Assembly (NCBI GenBank): GCA_009691725.1
Contig: SIAP01000019.1
Location: forward strand, 1-39,374
Source: Phycisphaerales bacterium
GTDB lineage: Bacteria; Planctomycetota; Phycisphaerae; Phycisphaerales; SM1A02
Reading direction: 5' to 3'
DNA: 39,374 nt
Notes under the pieces: generated by a model
Database searches by the model: none
What the model saw: only the letters and a program-made list of their open reading frames with translations
What the model was told of the DNA's origin: nothing
Position numbers and translations under genes: made by a program
Shown: positions 9,401 to 17,832 of the stretch, piece by piece
How the letters are laid out: each line of letters begins with the position of its first letter
Numbering within the stretch: position 1 is the first letter of the stretch

Positions 9401-9925
9401 TCAATCCTCGCCCCCACAACGCTCGAGGGCGCGCAGTCGTTTGCGATTCACAATTCGATCGATCACCGACATGCGGTCGATGATCAACACGCCATCGAGA
9501 TGATCGATTTCGTGTTGCCAACACCTCGCCATCAGATCGGACGACTCCAGCATGAATCGCTTGCCATCGAGCCCCGTCGCCTCGATGATGACATGCGGTT
9601 GTCGTCGTACCGACCCACGAATATCAGGCAAACTGAGACAGCCCTCTTCGAGTGCTTCGAGTTGTCCATCCACCAGCAGAATCGTCGGATTGATGAAGAC
9701 GCGATCGGGCGAGGGAACTTCCTCCGAGCCATCGACGGCCACCCCCTCGGTCACAAACATCCGCTTGGAAACACCAACCTGCGGTGCTGCCAACCCGATC
9801 CCGTGCTCCTTCTTCATGATCTCGATCATCTGCGCGGCGAGTGTTTCAATCGCCGAATCAATGCTGTCGATTGGGTCGGCACGACACCGCAAGACGGGTT
9901 TTGGATGAAGGACCAGATGGCGCAT
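9401..9925 (-). CDS. def: Peptide deformylase
   Basis: This enzyme removes the formyl group from the N-terminal methionine of new proteins. The 174-residue protein has all three family motifs: GIGLAAPQ (42-49), EGCLSLP (94-100, with the metal-binding Cys) and HEIDHLDG (138-145, with two metal His and the catalytic Glu). ATG 9925 gives the usual N terminus MRHLVLHPKPVLR. GTG 9934 would add three residues, but it lies upstream of the transcription start expected from the -10 box at 9937-9942. It is the first gene of the def-fmt-queA-mur train. Confidence 0.96.
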   Translation of the reverse strand: MRHLVLHPKPVLRCRADPIDSIDSAIETLAAQMIEIMKKEHGIGLAAPQVGVSKRMFVTEGVAVDGSEEVPSPDRVFINPTILLVDGQLEALEEGCLSLPDIRGSVRRQPHVIIEATGLDGKRFMLESSDLMARCWQHEIDHLDGVLIIDRMSVIDRIVNRKRLRALERCGGED

Positions 9926-9936
9926 GGAATGCACCG

Positions 9937-9942
9937 ATTCTA
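9937..9942 (-). promoter_or_regulatory. -10 box (TAGAAT) of def
   Basis: TAGAAT on the minus strand, in the context TAGAATCGG, ends 11 nt before the def ATG at 9925. The predicted transcript would therefore have only a few untranslated bases. The -35 region is weak. The same TAGAATCGG string occurs in the promoter proposed for the RRM gene at 39156-39161. It would drive the def-fmt-queA-mur train. Confidence 0.4.
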
Positions 9943-10033
9943 GCGAGATCGAAGAGGCGCTTGCCCATCGTCGGTGATTGGACTACTGTCAGGTATTCTG
10001 CCCGCGCATCCGTCGACATTGAGGTGACCTTCC

Positions 10034-11500
10034 GTGATTTTGCCTTGGAAAAAGAACGACAGCAACAAGAACAACGCTTTCATTGCGTCACCCGAGAGGG
10101 CGAAGTCATTTTTCGAACGCGCTGAGAAGGCGCAAAGCCAATCGGCTTTCGATGTCGCGCTCTTCTATTTTGCCAACGCGATCAAATGTGACCCGCAGAA
10201 TCTCTCGAACCATGATGCGATGTATCAGTGCGGTCGCGCATTTTTCGAAGCCGGCGGGAAGCCAGCAACATCAACCGATGTGAAGACGCTTGACGGTGCC
10301 ACGCCCATCGACCGACTCGCTATCGCAGAGCTCTACTGGATGCGCGACCTCAACAACATCGAGCGAGCGCTGGACATGCTGATGGCGGCGGTGAAGTCGG
10401 AGCAGTATTCATTCGGCTCATGGGCCGCTCCAAAGATCTTCAATCTCCTTTCAGTCGTGCTGCGAGACAAACCAAACAAGAAACTGCTCATTCGTGCAAA
10501 AAACCTCTTCATCGAAGTGAATGCGTGGGAGGAGGCGAAACTGTGCGTCGAGGCCGCGCTGAAAATCGACCCGTCAGACATGAACCTCGACCGTGAGTTC
10601 AAACAGATTCTGGCAAATCGAGCGATCATCGCCAGCGGATTCGACCGCACCGACGGAGCAACTGGAAACTTTCGCGAGAATGTGAAGGACCTCGACAAAC
10701 AACGCGCGATGGAAGAGGCGGATGCAATCACTGGCAGCGTTGGATCGGAAGAGCGAAATCTCGAACGCACGAAAGCGGAGTACGACGCCAACCCAAACAT
10801 TCCAGAGAACATCCAGAAGTACTGCGTCAGTCTGCGTCGCATGGGCACTCCCGAGCATGAGGCGACTGCGTTCCGCACATACCTGCTCGCATTTACGACG
10901 CTCAAGGAGTACCGCTTTCGGATGGCAGCTGGTGATATCAAACTGATGCGGGCCAACCGCCAGTTGACTGCCGCTGAAGATGCTGCGAAAGCGGCTCCAA
11001 CCGACGAAGCCGCCCAAACGACGCTCGCCCGCGTCCGCAGGGCCATCCTCGATTTGCAAGCAGCCGAGTATCGGGAACGCGCTGCGAATTACCCAACTGA
11101 TCGCACGATCAAGGCAGAACTCGGTCGCATCCTCTTCGATCTCGAACAGTACGACGAGGCGATGGCGTGCCTGCAAGTCGCCAAAGAGGAGCCAAAGATG
11201 CGCGTCGCAGCAGCGCACATGCTTGGACGGTGCTTTGCCGTTTCGGGATGGCATTCGGAAGCCGTCGGCGAGTTCAAGGAAGCACTCGCGGCAATCGACA
11301 TCACGCAAGCCGATCGGGAACAGGGCATCAAGTACGACATGATGCTCTCACTCATCGCGTTGGCACGAGCCGAACGAAGCGCACAGTTTGCGCGCGATGC
11401 GGCAGAAATCTGCTCGATCATTCTTCGCAAGGACATCAGTTACCGCGACATTCGTCAACGCCGGAAGGACCTCGACTCGCTCGTGAAGGAACTCTCTTGA
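10034..11500 (+). CDS. Tetratricopeptide-repeat protein of unknown function
   Basis: The 488-residue protein has no signal peptide and begins MILPWKK. It is mostly alpha-helical with degenerate TPR-like units: around 30-60 (AFDVALFYFANAIKCDPQN), 165-185 (EEAKLCVEAALKIDPSD), and 355-430 (DLEQYDEAMACLQVAKEEP and WHSEAVGEFKEALAAI). A charged linker lies at about 195-270. GTG 10034 has GAGGTGA six nt upstream, a good ribosome site. The stop overlaps the kdsB start (TTGA), so the two are probably translationally coupled. TPR proteins usually scaffold protein contacts; the partner here is not known. A cytoplasmic role tied to envelope or KDO synthesis is possible only by position. Confidence 0.85.
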   Translation: MILPWKKNDSNKNNAFIASPERAKSFFERAEKAQSQSAFDVALFYFANAIKCDPQNLSNHDAMYQCGRAFFEAGGKPATSTDVKTLDGATPIDRLAIAELYWMRDLNNIERALDMLMAAVKSEQYSFGSWAAPKIFNLLSVVLRDKPNKKLLIRAKNLFIEVNAWEEAKLCVEAALKIDPSDMNLDREFKQILANRAIIASGFDRTDGATGNFRENVKDLDKQRAMEEADAITGSVGSEERNLERTKAEYDANPNIPENIQKYCVSLRRMGTPEHEATAFRTYLLAFTTLKEYRFRMAAGDIKLMRANRQLTAAEDAAKAAPTDEAAQTTLARVRRAILDLQAAEYRERAANYPTDRTIKAELGRILFDLEQYDEAMACLQVAKEEPKMRVAAAHMLGRCFAVSGWHSEAVGEFKEALAAIDITQADREQGIKYDMMLSLIALARAERSAQFARDAAEICSIILRKDISYRDIRQRRKDLDSLVKELS

Positions 11501-12273
11501 GTTCAGTCACCCACGGACATCGCGGGCGCGCCCAGGGGAGTCGCATCGTCGCAGTCATTCCAGCTCGGCTCAATTCATCTCGGTTTCCTGGCAAGATGCT
11601 CGCATGCGAAACGGGCAAGACCCTCATCCAACATGTCTGGGAGGCTGCCGCGCGCTGTCCCGACATTGCCGAAACAATCATCGCGACGGACCATCCCCTG
11701 ATCCATGATGCGGCCGTCGCCTTTGGAGCCCGATGCGTGATGACACGCAGTGATCACCCCAATGGAACGAGCCGAATCTGCGAAGCACTCTCGTCGATTG
11801 ATGGAGATGTGATCGTCAACGTGCAGGGCGACGAACCGGAACTCGAACCCCAACTCATCACGGCGGCCATCCGTGCGCTCGAAGGGGACGAAACCGCCGC
11901 GCTCGCAACGGTGGTGTCGCCGTTCTTACCTCACGAAGATCCGCACAATCCAAACATCGTCAAGTGCGTTGTCTCGGCAGAAAACCGCGCGCTCTATTTC
12001 TCGCGATCGCTCATTCCCTTCGCACGCGATGCAGGCACTCCGGGTGCGGCGCCGCCCTGGAAACATGTCGGTCTCTACGTCTATCGACGGTCATTCCTCG
12101 ATCGATTCCTTGCGCTTGCACCAACGCCGCTTGAATTGACCGAGCACCTCGAACAACTCCGCGCACTCGAACACGGCTTCCCCATCGCGGTCGCGCGGGG
12201 CGTCGCCAGTTCGCACGGGATTGACACGCCAGAGCAATACGCAGAGTTCGTCCGACGATTCAAGGGTTCGTAG
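11497..12273 (+). CDS. kdsB: 3-deoxy-manno-octulosonate cytidylyltransferase
   Basis: KdsB makes CMP-KDO from CTP and KDO, the activated sugar for the lipopolysaccharide inner core. The 258-residue protein has the nucleotide-binding IPARLNSSRFPGK (21-33), NVQGDEPE, a KHVGLYVYR stretch and the C-terminal GIDTPEQ. The start is placed at TTG 11497, which overlaps the preceding stop (TTGA). AAGGA lies six nt upstream, and the resulting length matches the family. It implies a KDO-containing outer membrane. It converges with the M1 peptidase gene, 19 bp apart. Confidence 0.95.
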   Translation: MSSVTHGHRGRAQGSRIVAVIPARLNSSRFPGKMLACETGKTLIQHVWEAAARCPDIAETIIATDHPLIHDAAVAFGARCVMTRSDHPNGTSRICEALSSIDGDVIVNVQGDEPELEPQLITAAIRALEGDETAALATVVSPFLPHEDPHNPNIVKCVVSAENRALYFSRSLIPFARDAGTPGAAPPWKHVGLYVYRRSFLDRFLALAPTPLELTEHLEQLRALEHGFPIAVARGVASSHGIDTPEQYAEFVRRFKGS

Positions 12274-12292
12274 GTACTCCCAGCAGAGTTCG

Positions 12293-14911
12293 CTACGAGG
12301 TCCCAGCCACCCCGTTCCCTCGAATTCGCTTCGCCCATCCAGCTGCCCGATCGCGGAACCGATCGTCTGGATGAGTCGCAGCAATCGCATCGAGTCGCGC
12401 CAAAGACTCCGTCGCCTTGAGCGATGCGAGCGCCGCGCCAGCGGCATCGCGAGAGAGCGCTTCGGGATCATCCAACAATTCCAACAAGTACGCCACCGCC
12501 GATGTTCGTGCTGCTGCGTCCGTCGACGATTGGGTGAGTTTGCAGAGTGCTTCGACAGCGACGGGACGCATCCGATCGCCCTGCCCCAACGCAGCGAACT
12601 CCATCACGCGCGCTGAAAACTCTCTCAGATCCAGCGCGCCGATTGCCTCAAGCGCCGCGCTGCGGACGCGTTGGTTTGGCGTCGAGATCGCAAGCATCTT
12701 CTCGATCCCAGATCTGGTGATCGCGCTGGCGCGAATGACCGCCCGTTGCTCTGGAAAATCGACTCCGCCCATGCGCGCGAGACCATTCACCGCTGCGATT
12801 CGCGGGGCGTAACCGCGGTCGCGCTCGATCACACTCTCCAGCCGCGGCGAAGCATCTGCGAGCGCACCCACGGCAATCGACTCGGTCAACTTCGCCCGCA
12901 ACTGCGGATGACAACGCGATGCCGCCTCGACGGGCGAGAGTCCAAGCGTTGGAGTGACGAGCGTGTCGAAGAGATCACGCATCACGCAACGGGCATCGGG
13001 CGATCCAAGCGCCGCAAGCGTTTCCGCCGCCTCAATGCGCATCGAAAGACGAACTGTGCCATCCCGCACCACCTGCGCAAGCGCCTCCCGAACCTCGGAG
13101 GTGTCCGTGGATCGCAACGCACGCGCGGCTTGCCTGCGCGTCGCAATCGTCGGACCATTGTTCATCTGCTCGGTCAACAGCGCTGGCGTGTGCGTGACCT
13201 CAAGCACCTTGAGGACATCAAGCATTGGATCGACTGCGATCATCGTCGGTGGTCCATCCAACTCCACTTGGCGCTGGGCGCTGGCTCCGGACACTTCGAT
13301 CGACAGGGTGCGCTCACTGGTCGAAGTGCGCACCATCACTGGAAGCGAAAACGACATCGGCGCAATGCCATCGGCGCGGGGCTTCTGTTCGACTGCGATC
13401 GTCAGGAGACGCGAACCCGCGTCGTAACTCGGGGCAACCTTGACGAGCGGGCATCCAGGCTGAAAACACCACTGCTCGAAGAATTGTTCGAGGCTGCGAC
13501 CGCTCACCTCTTCCAAACACTCCCGAAAGTCATCCGTTTCGACAAGTTTCCCGCCAAACCGAGCAGTGTAAAGATGCACCCCCTCAAAAAAGATCTCGTC
13601 GCCCAGGAGCCGGCGAAGCATGTGCAGGATGGATGCACCCTTTGGATAGGGATTCGCACTGCGACGAAAGGTCTCGTTGGGTGACCCGTACACACGCGAA
13701 CACATCGCCAGCGGCGTTCGTGCTGGGTTCCCACGCGGCGAACCAGAATCATCGTCCGCGACGCCTGCCGAACCGAGCACACTGTCGTAGTACCCGTCCG
13801 TGCCGTCGCGCTCTTCCATCCAAAGCGCGGTGCCGTACGTGGCCCAACCCTCGTTGAGCCAAATGTGTTCCCAACTTCGACAGGTTATTAAATCACCCGT
13901 CCACTGATGACAGAGTTCATGCGAGATCAGTCCGTCCATATCCCCCTCGAGAAGCGCGGTCTCATCAAGAAGCGCGCCGGGATTCATGGTGGTCGCAGAC
14001 GTGTTCTCCATTCCTCCCGCTCCAAAATTTCGCACCAGCAACTGGTCGTAGCGATCCCATGGATAAGGCCTGCCAAAAGCGCGTCCAAAGCAACGCATCA
14101 TGCGATCGGTATTGGCATATGTCGCCAGTGCCATTGATGCGTGGCTGGGTCGAGTCCACACTGCCATCGGGACGCCACTGATGGGAGCGGGTAACTCGGT
14201 GCGCTGAAAATTTCCAGCGACAACCGAAACCAGATAGGGCACATGCGGCTTGTCCTGAATCCAGTGCCAGATTTCGCGATTCGAAACTGTGGTGTGTTCC
14301 ACCAGCCGACCATTGGAACTCGCCGACACTCCCGCAGGCACATCGATCACCACTTCAGTCGCCATGCGAATGTTTGGAAAGTCATGGACTGGAAACCAAT
14401 GATGATTCCGGTCTGGTTGACCCTGCGTATGAACTTCGGCGGCAACCGCTGGCTGACCATCCACCGCGGGAAGCGACGATGAAAAGGTCATCCCGTGCTG
14501 CGGATCACGAACTCGGTAGTCGATGACAAACTTCACGAGGATCGGTTTCGCAGCAGGATCGCGTGGACCAATCGGCGTTGACAACCGAATCTGCAGGATC
14601 CCTCCCTCATGCGACCACTCCATGGGTTTTCCATCACGGCCCCCCTCTCGCACCGAGAGAATGACCATGTCCGCGGCGTCGAGTTGGAGCGATTCCACCC
14701 GCTGCCCACTCGCTTCGATGGTGTACGTCGCCCTTCCTTCCATTTGAGCCTGATCGAGATCGGCGAATCGCAGGTCGAGTCGCAGGCTCTCCCAATGCAC
14801 CATCGGATTGGGAGGGAAGTTTTCGCTCGGGCCTTGCGCTGCAGCAATCGCCACCGAACCCGCCCAAACGAGGGAGCAGACAATTGCGCGAAATATGAGT
14901 GGAGTTCGCAT
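12293..14911 (-). CDS. Exported M1-family metallopeptidase with HEAT-like C-terminal region
   Basis: The 872-residue protein starts with a signal peptide (MRTPLIFRAIVCSLVWAG, then AIAAAQG) from ATG 14911. The M1 aminopeptidase domain follows, with GAGGMEN (297-303) and the zinc signature HELCH (331-335) plus Glu354, spaced 18 residues as in HExxH-18-E. The last 250 or so residues are short alpha-helical units rich in Ala/Arg (such as REALAQVVRDG and RIEAAETLAALGSPDA), resembling HEAT repeats, in place of the usual ERAP1-like C domain. The role is probably removal of N-terminal residues from peptides in the periplasm or outside. The substrate cannot be told. It is divergent from pyrG, 42 bp away. 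Confidence 0.93.
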   Translation of the reverse strand: MRTPLIFRAIVCSLVWAGSVAIAAAQGPSENFPPNPMVHWESLRLDLRFADLDQAQMEGRATYTIEASGQRVESLQLDAADMVILSVREGGRDGKPMEWSHEGGILQIRLSTPIGPRDPAAKPILVKFVIDYRVRDPQHGMTFSSSLPAVDGQPAVAAEVHTQGQPDRNHHWFPVHDFPNIRMATEVVIDVPAGVSASSNGRLVEHTTVSNREIWHWIQDKPHVPYLVSVVAGNFQRTELPAPISGVPMAVWTRPSHASMALATYANTDRMMRCFGRAFGRPYPWDRYDQLLVRNFGAGGMENTSATTMNPGALLDETALLEGDMDGLISHELCHQWTGDLITCRSWEHIWLNEGWATYGTALWMEERDGTDGYYDSVLGSAGVADDDSGSPRGNPARTPLAMCSRVYGSPNETFRRSANPYPKGASILHMLRRLLGDEIFFEGVHLYTARFGGKLVETDDFRECLEEVSGRSLEQFFEQWCFQPGCPLVKVAPSYDAGSRLLTIAVEQKPRADGIAPMSFSLPVMVRTSTSERTLSIEVSGASAQRQVELDGPPTMIAVDPMLDVLKVLEVTHTPALLTEQMNNGPTIATRRQAARALRSTDTSEVREALAQVVRDGTVRLSMRIEAAETLAALGSPDARCVMRDLFDTLVTPTLGLSPVEAASRCHPQLRAKLTESIAVGALADASPRLESVIERDRGYAPRIAAVNGLARMGGVDFPEQRAVIRASAITRSGIEKMLAISTPNQRVRSAALEAIGALDLREFSARVMEFAALGQGDRMRPVAVEALCKLTQSSTDAAARTSAVAYLLELLDDPEALSRDAAGAALASLKATESLARLDAIAATHPDDRFRDRAAGWAKRIRGNGVAGTS

Positions 14912-14953
14912 CGCACTCTTGTACACGCAACACCACGGTGAGTAGGATTGGCT

Positions 14954-16789
14954 ATGCCCGATTCGGAGCCCGATTCGACTTCCAACTTTCTTTCGCAATT
15001 CTCCAATCAAGAGGATGCCGGGGAACACTTCTCGCCATCACCCGAGGGATTCGTCCGTGGTCGCACAAAGTTTGTGGTGGTCGTCGGCACCGTGATGAGT
15101 GGGCTCGGCAAAGGAATCTTTGCCAGTTCTCTCGCGAAACTCTTGCAAGACAAGGGACTCGTTGTCGCCCCGATGAAGATGGAGGGCTATCTCAATATCG
15201 ACTCCGGAACGCTCAATCCATACCGCCACGGCGAAGTGTTTGTGCTCGAGGATGGACTCGAGACGGATATGGATCTTGGCACGTACGAGCGCATTCTCAA
15301 CCAGAATCTCTCGCGAAAAAACTTCATCACAGCAGGACAGATCTATACGGAGATCCTCGAACGCGAGAGGCGTGGCGGTTATCTCGGTCGCGATGTGCAG
15401 ATGATTCCGCATGTCACTGGTGCAGTGAAGATGAAGATTCGCGAACTCGCCATGAGTGGCCCCAAGGGTCAGCAAGTGGATGTGGTCTTCGTGGAAGTCG
15501 GCGGAACTGCTGGTGATTACGAAAACAGTTTTTACATTGAAGCGCTGCGCGAACTCGCCTTCGAGGAGGGAGACGGAAGCACCTGCTTCGTCGCGCTCAC
15601 GTACATCATCGAACCTGCGATCCTCGGCGAACAGAAGTCCAAGGCGGCGCAGTTAGGAATGAAGCGACTGATGGAAGCGGGCATTCAGCCACACATCATC
15701 GCGTGCAGAGCGAAGAATCCCGTCACAACCAAGGTGATGCAGAAGATCTCGATGTTCTCAAATGTGCCATCGAAGCGAGTCTTTTCACTGCATGATCGCG
15801 AGTCGATCTATGTCATTCCAGATGCAATGCGCGCGACTGGGCTTGACCGAGAGATCCTGTCCATCCTGGGACTGCATGAACGGGTCGATACCCGCGCCGA
15901 AGATTCAGCACGCCAATCGTGGAGTTCGTTTGCGCGCCGCCTCAGCGCAGTGCGCGACCACCGCATCACCATCGGCATTTCGGGAAAGTACGCGGCACTT
16001 CGAGATGCCTATGCCTCGATCGAAAAAGCCATCGAACACTGCGGCGTAGAACTCGGTGCGCAGATCGAATCTCGATGGCTCGACACCTCGGATGTTGCAT
16101 CAGCCGGCTCCACAGCGAAGTTGCTCGAAGGGTGTGACGCCGTCATCGTTCCAGGTGGCTTTGGAATGCGCGGCGTTGAAGGCAAGATTCACTGCGTCGA
16201 GTATGCGCGCACTCATCGATTGCCATTCCTGGGCATCTGTTTGGGATTCCAAATGGTCGTCATCGAGCATGCTCGGAATGTGCTTGGATGGAAGGGGGCG
16301 AATTCGACCGAGTTCAACGCTTCGACTTCATACCCCGTCATCAGTGAACTCCCAGATCAGAAGCGAATCGAAGGCATCATGGGAGGCACCATGCGGCTTG
16401 GATCGCAAGATGTCGACATTGCACCGGGATCGCTCGCGTCGTTCTTGTTCGGCGGCGCAGCGGTGATTCGCGAACGCTTCCGCCATCGATACGAGGTCGA
16501 CCCAACCTTTGTCGCTCGGCTCGTCGAAGGAGGTCTGATTTTTAGCGGTAGTCATCCGCAGCACCCCATCATGCAGGTGCTCGAACTCCCGGTGGCGACG
16601 CATCCGTACTTCATCGGCGCACAGTTCCATCCGGAACTGATCAGCCGACCGCTGAGTCCACACCCGATGTTCATGGGATTGGTCGCCGCAGCAATCGCGC
16701 GTCGCGAACCAGCGTTTGCGCAAACGGCGGCGGGGCTTCGATGGGTGCGATCCAATTCCACCGCTTCGCAGCCCATCACCCGTTCCTAG
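14954..16789 (+). CDS. pyrG: CTP synthase (glutamine-hydrolysing), divergent type
   Basis: It makes CTP from UTP, ATP and glutamine. The synthetase domain has P-loop GTVMSGLGKG (45-54), HGEVF (92-96), ETDMDLG (103-109) and EVGGTAGDYEN. The glutaminase domain has Cys429 (GICLGFQ) and His559/Glu561 (GAQFHPE), so both catalytic halves look intact. It departs from typical PyrG where substrate is held: the usual DPYxNVDPGTMSP is MEGYLNIDSGTLNP (76-89), and the usual KTKPTQHS is KSKAAQLG (228-235). It has about 35 extra N-terminal residues. The total of 611 exceeds the usual 540 or so. ATG 14954 has AGGA six nt upstream; TTG 14948 is the alternative. CTP is also the KdsB substrate. Confidence 0.93.
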   Translation: MPDSEPDSTSNFLSQFSNQEDAGEHFSPSPEGFVRGRTKFVVVVGTVMSGLGKGIFASSLAKLLQDKGLVVAPMKMEGYLNIDSGTLNPYRHGEVFVLEDGLETDMDLGTYERILNQNLSRKNFITAGQIYTEILERERRGGYLGRDVQMIPHVTGAVKMKIRELAMSGPKGQQVDVVFVEVGGTAGDYENSFYIEALRELAFEEGDGSTCFVALTYIIEPAILGEQKSKAAQLGMKRLMEAGIQPHIIACRAKNPVTTKVMQKISMFSNVPSKRVFSLHDRESIYVIPDAMRATGLDREILSILGLHERVDTRAEDSARQSWSSFARRLSAVRDHRITIGISGKYAALRDAYASIEKAIEHCGVELGAQIESRWLDTSDVASAGSTAKLLEGCDAVIVPGGFGMRGVEGKIHCVEYARTHRLPFLGICLGFQMVVIEHARNVLGWKGANSTEFNASTSYPVISELPDQKRIEGIMGGTMRLGSQDVDIAPGSLASFLFGGAAVIRERFRHRYEVDPTFVARLVEGGLIFSGSHPQHPIMQVLELPVATHPYFIGAQFHPELISRPLSPHPMFMGLVAAAIARREPAFAQTAAGLRWVRSNSTASQPITRS

Positions 16790-16802
16790 GCAACTCCGTC
16801 GA

Positions 16803-16853
16803 TATACTTCCCGACCCCACATGGGTTGATTGTTGGGAATTGTTGGGTATGGA
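16803..16853 (+). promoter_or_regulatory. Upstream region of tRNA-Met: TATACT box and 10-bp direct repeat
   Basis: TATACT at 16803-16808 lies 50 nt before the tRNA, without a convincing -35. A second candidate is TTGATT (16826-16831) and TATGGA (16848-16853), spaced 16 nt, which would start transcription near the first tRNA base. This candidate is built on a 10-bp direct repeat, ATTGTTGGGA at 16829-16838 and ATTGTTGGGT at 16839-16848. I cannot choose between the two. Confidence 0.35.
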
Positions 16854-16858
16854 TCGAT

Positions 16859-16932
16859 GGCGATGTAGCTCAGCTGGTTAGAGCGGAGAATTCATAATTC
16901 TTAGGTCGGCGGTTCGAGTCCGCCCATCGCCA
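16859..16932 (+). tRNA. tRNA-Met (anticodon CAU, elongator type)
   Basis: A complete 74-nt cloverleaf without CCA. The acceptor is GGCGATG paired with CATCGCC. The anticodon stem GAGAA/TTCTT encloses loop TTCATAA with anticodon CAT. The T arm is GGCGG/CCGCC with TTCGAGT. The paired first base pair makes it non-initiator. A lysidine-modified tRNA-Ile2 also carries a CAT anticodon and cannot be excluded by eye. It lies 24 nt upstream of the nucleosidase gene. Confidence 0.93.
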
Positions 16933-16956
16933 CTTCATTCTGCTACACACAACTAC

Positions 16957-17676
16957 ATGAACGAGCGCGATCTAGCTGATTGTCTGATTCATGTGGCAAT
17001 GCAAGGGGAAGCGCAGCCCATGATCAATGCGCTTGGGCTCCGCCACAACGGGAGCCTCGAACGAGCCTATCCAGCCCAATTGTGGATTGGTGCGGCCCAC
17101 GCAAAGTCGATCGCACTTGTGACGCATGGGATCGATCCGACGCATCAGTGCGATCGACTCGGCACTGAGACTGCCATGCTCGTCGCGCATCTGGGAATCC
17201 ATCGCATCAAACCGAGATTGCTCATCAATGCCGGCACATGCGGCGGATTCAAGAGCCAGGGTGGCGCCATCGGCGATGTGTATCTCCCGACCCGTTTCCT
17301 CTTCCACGATCACCGGATGCCACTCCCGAAGTTCGAGGGCTACGCGATGGGCGAGATCACGATCGCGGATCGACCCGAACTCCGCAGCGCGATCGGAGCG
17401 AAACCTGGCACGTGCTCAACAGGTTCGAGCCTCGACGCCACTCCCGATGAACTCGCCTTCTTTCATCGTGAATCAGTGACCTGCAAGGACATGGAAGCTG
17501 CGTCGGTTGCCAACGCCGCCAGAGACTCCGCGACGCAGTTCATTGCTGTAAAGGTCGTGACCGACATCGTTGAGCATCGCGAAGTGGTAGCAGATGAATT
17601 CCTCCGCAACTTTGCGCGCGCGACTGCGCAACTTGCGATGGCGGTCGATCGTCTGTTGCGAACATCCATACTCTGA
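16957..17676 (+). CDS. 5'-methylthioadenosine/S-adenosylhomocysteine nucleosidase family protein
   Basis: A 239-residue PNP/UDP phosphorylase-fold protein. Members cleave adenine from methylthioadenosine and, in many bacteria, from S-adenosylhomocysteine or aminodeoxyfutalosine. Visible features are VAMQGEAQPM near the N terminus with the catalytic-type Glu18, INAGTCGGFKSQGG, FHDHRMPLP, CKDMEAASVA (Met-Glu contacting ribose) and VKVVTDIVEH with the probable catalytic Asp. From memory, the INAGTCGGFK, STG-SLD and KDME stretches resemble plant MTN enzymes more than E. coli MTAN. Plant MTN1 prefers MTA, so substrate range is open. ATG 16957 has no Shine-Dalgarno site and lies 24 nt after the tRNA, so it may share its transcript. 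No symbol is assigned, as mtnN would imply a specificity I cannot see. Confidence 0.85.
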   Translation: MNERDLADCLIHVAMQGEAQPMINALGLRHNGSLERAYPAQLWIGAAHAKSIALVTHGIDPTHQCDRLGTETAMLVAHLGIHRIKPRLLINAGTCGGFKSQGGAIGDVYLPTRFLFHDHRMPLPKFEGYAMGEITIADRPELRSAIGAKPGTCSTGSSLDATPDELAFFHRESVTCKDMEAASVANAARDSATQFIAVKVVTDIVEHREVVADEFLRNFARATAQLAMAVDRLLRTSIL

Positions 17677-17682
17677 ACTCAA

Positions 17683-17756
17683 CGCCCGATGCGCGGCTCG
17701 AACGCGCGACATCCGAATTAGGAATCCGGTGCTCTATCCAACTGAGCTAATCGGGC
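17683..17756 (-). tRNA. tRNA-Arg (anticodon CCT)
   Basis: A 74-nt cloverleaf on the minus strand. The acceptor is GCCCGAT paired with ATCGGGC and discriminator G. The anticodon stem CCGGA/TTCGG encloses loop TTCCTAA with anticodon CCT, reading AGG. The T arm is GCGCG/CGCGC with TTCGAGC. It is convergent with the nucleosidase gene and directly downstream of the small membrane-protein ORF on the same strand. No clear promoter is seen. Confidence 0.95.
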
Positions 17757-17832
17757 AAGCGGAGGAACCATCATCGTCCGTCCTCAAATTCGCCGGCGCT
17801 CACAGACGCACGAGTGGGCTCTTGCGGGGCGA

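Noticed and set aside
9369-9524. Upstream extension of fmt to 9524
   Set aside because: It would overlap def by about 120 bases, and its translation is Arg/Ser-rich and unlike formyltransferases. Starts at 9368 or 9395 fit the family.
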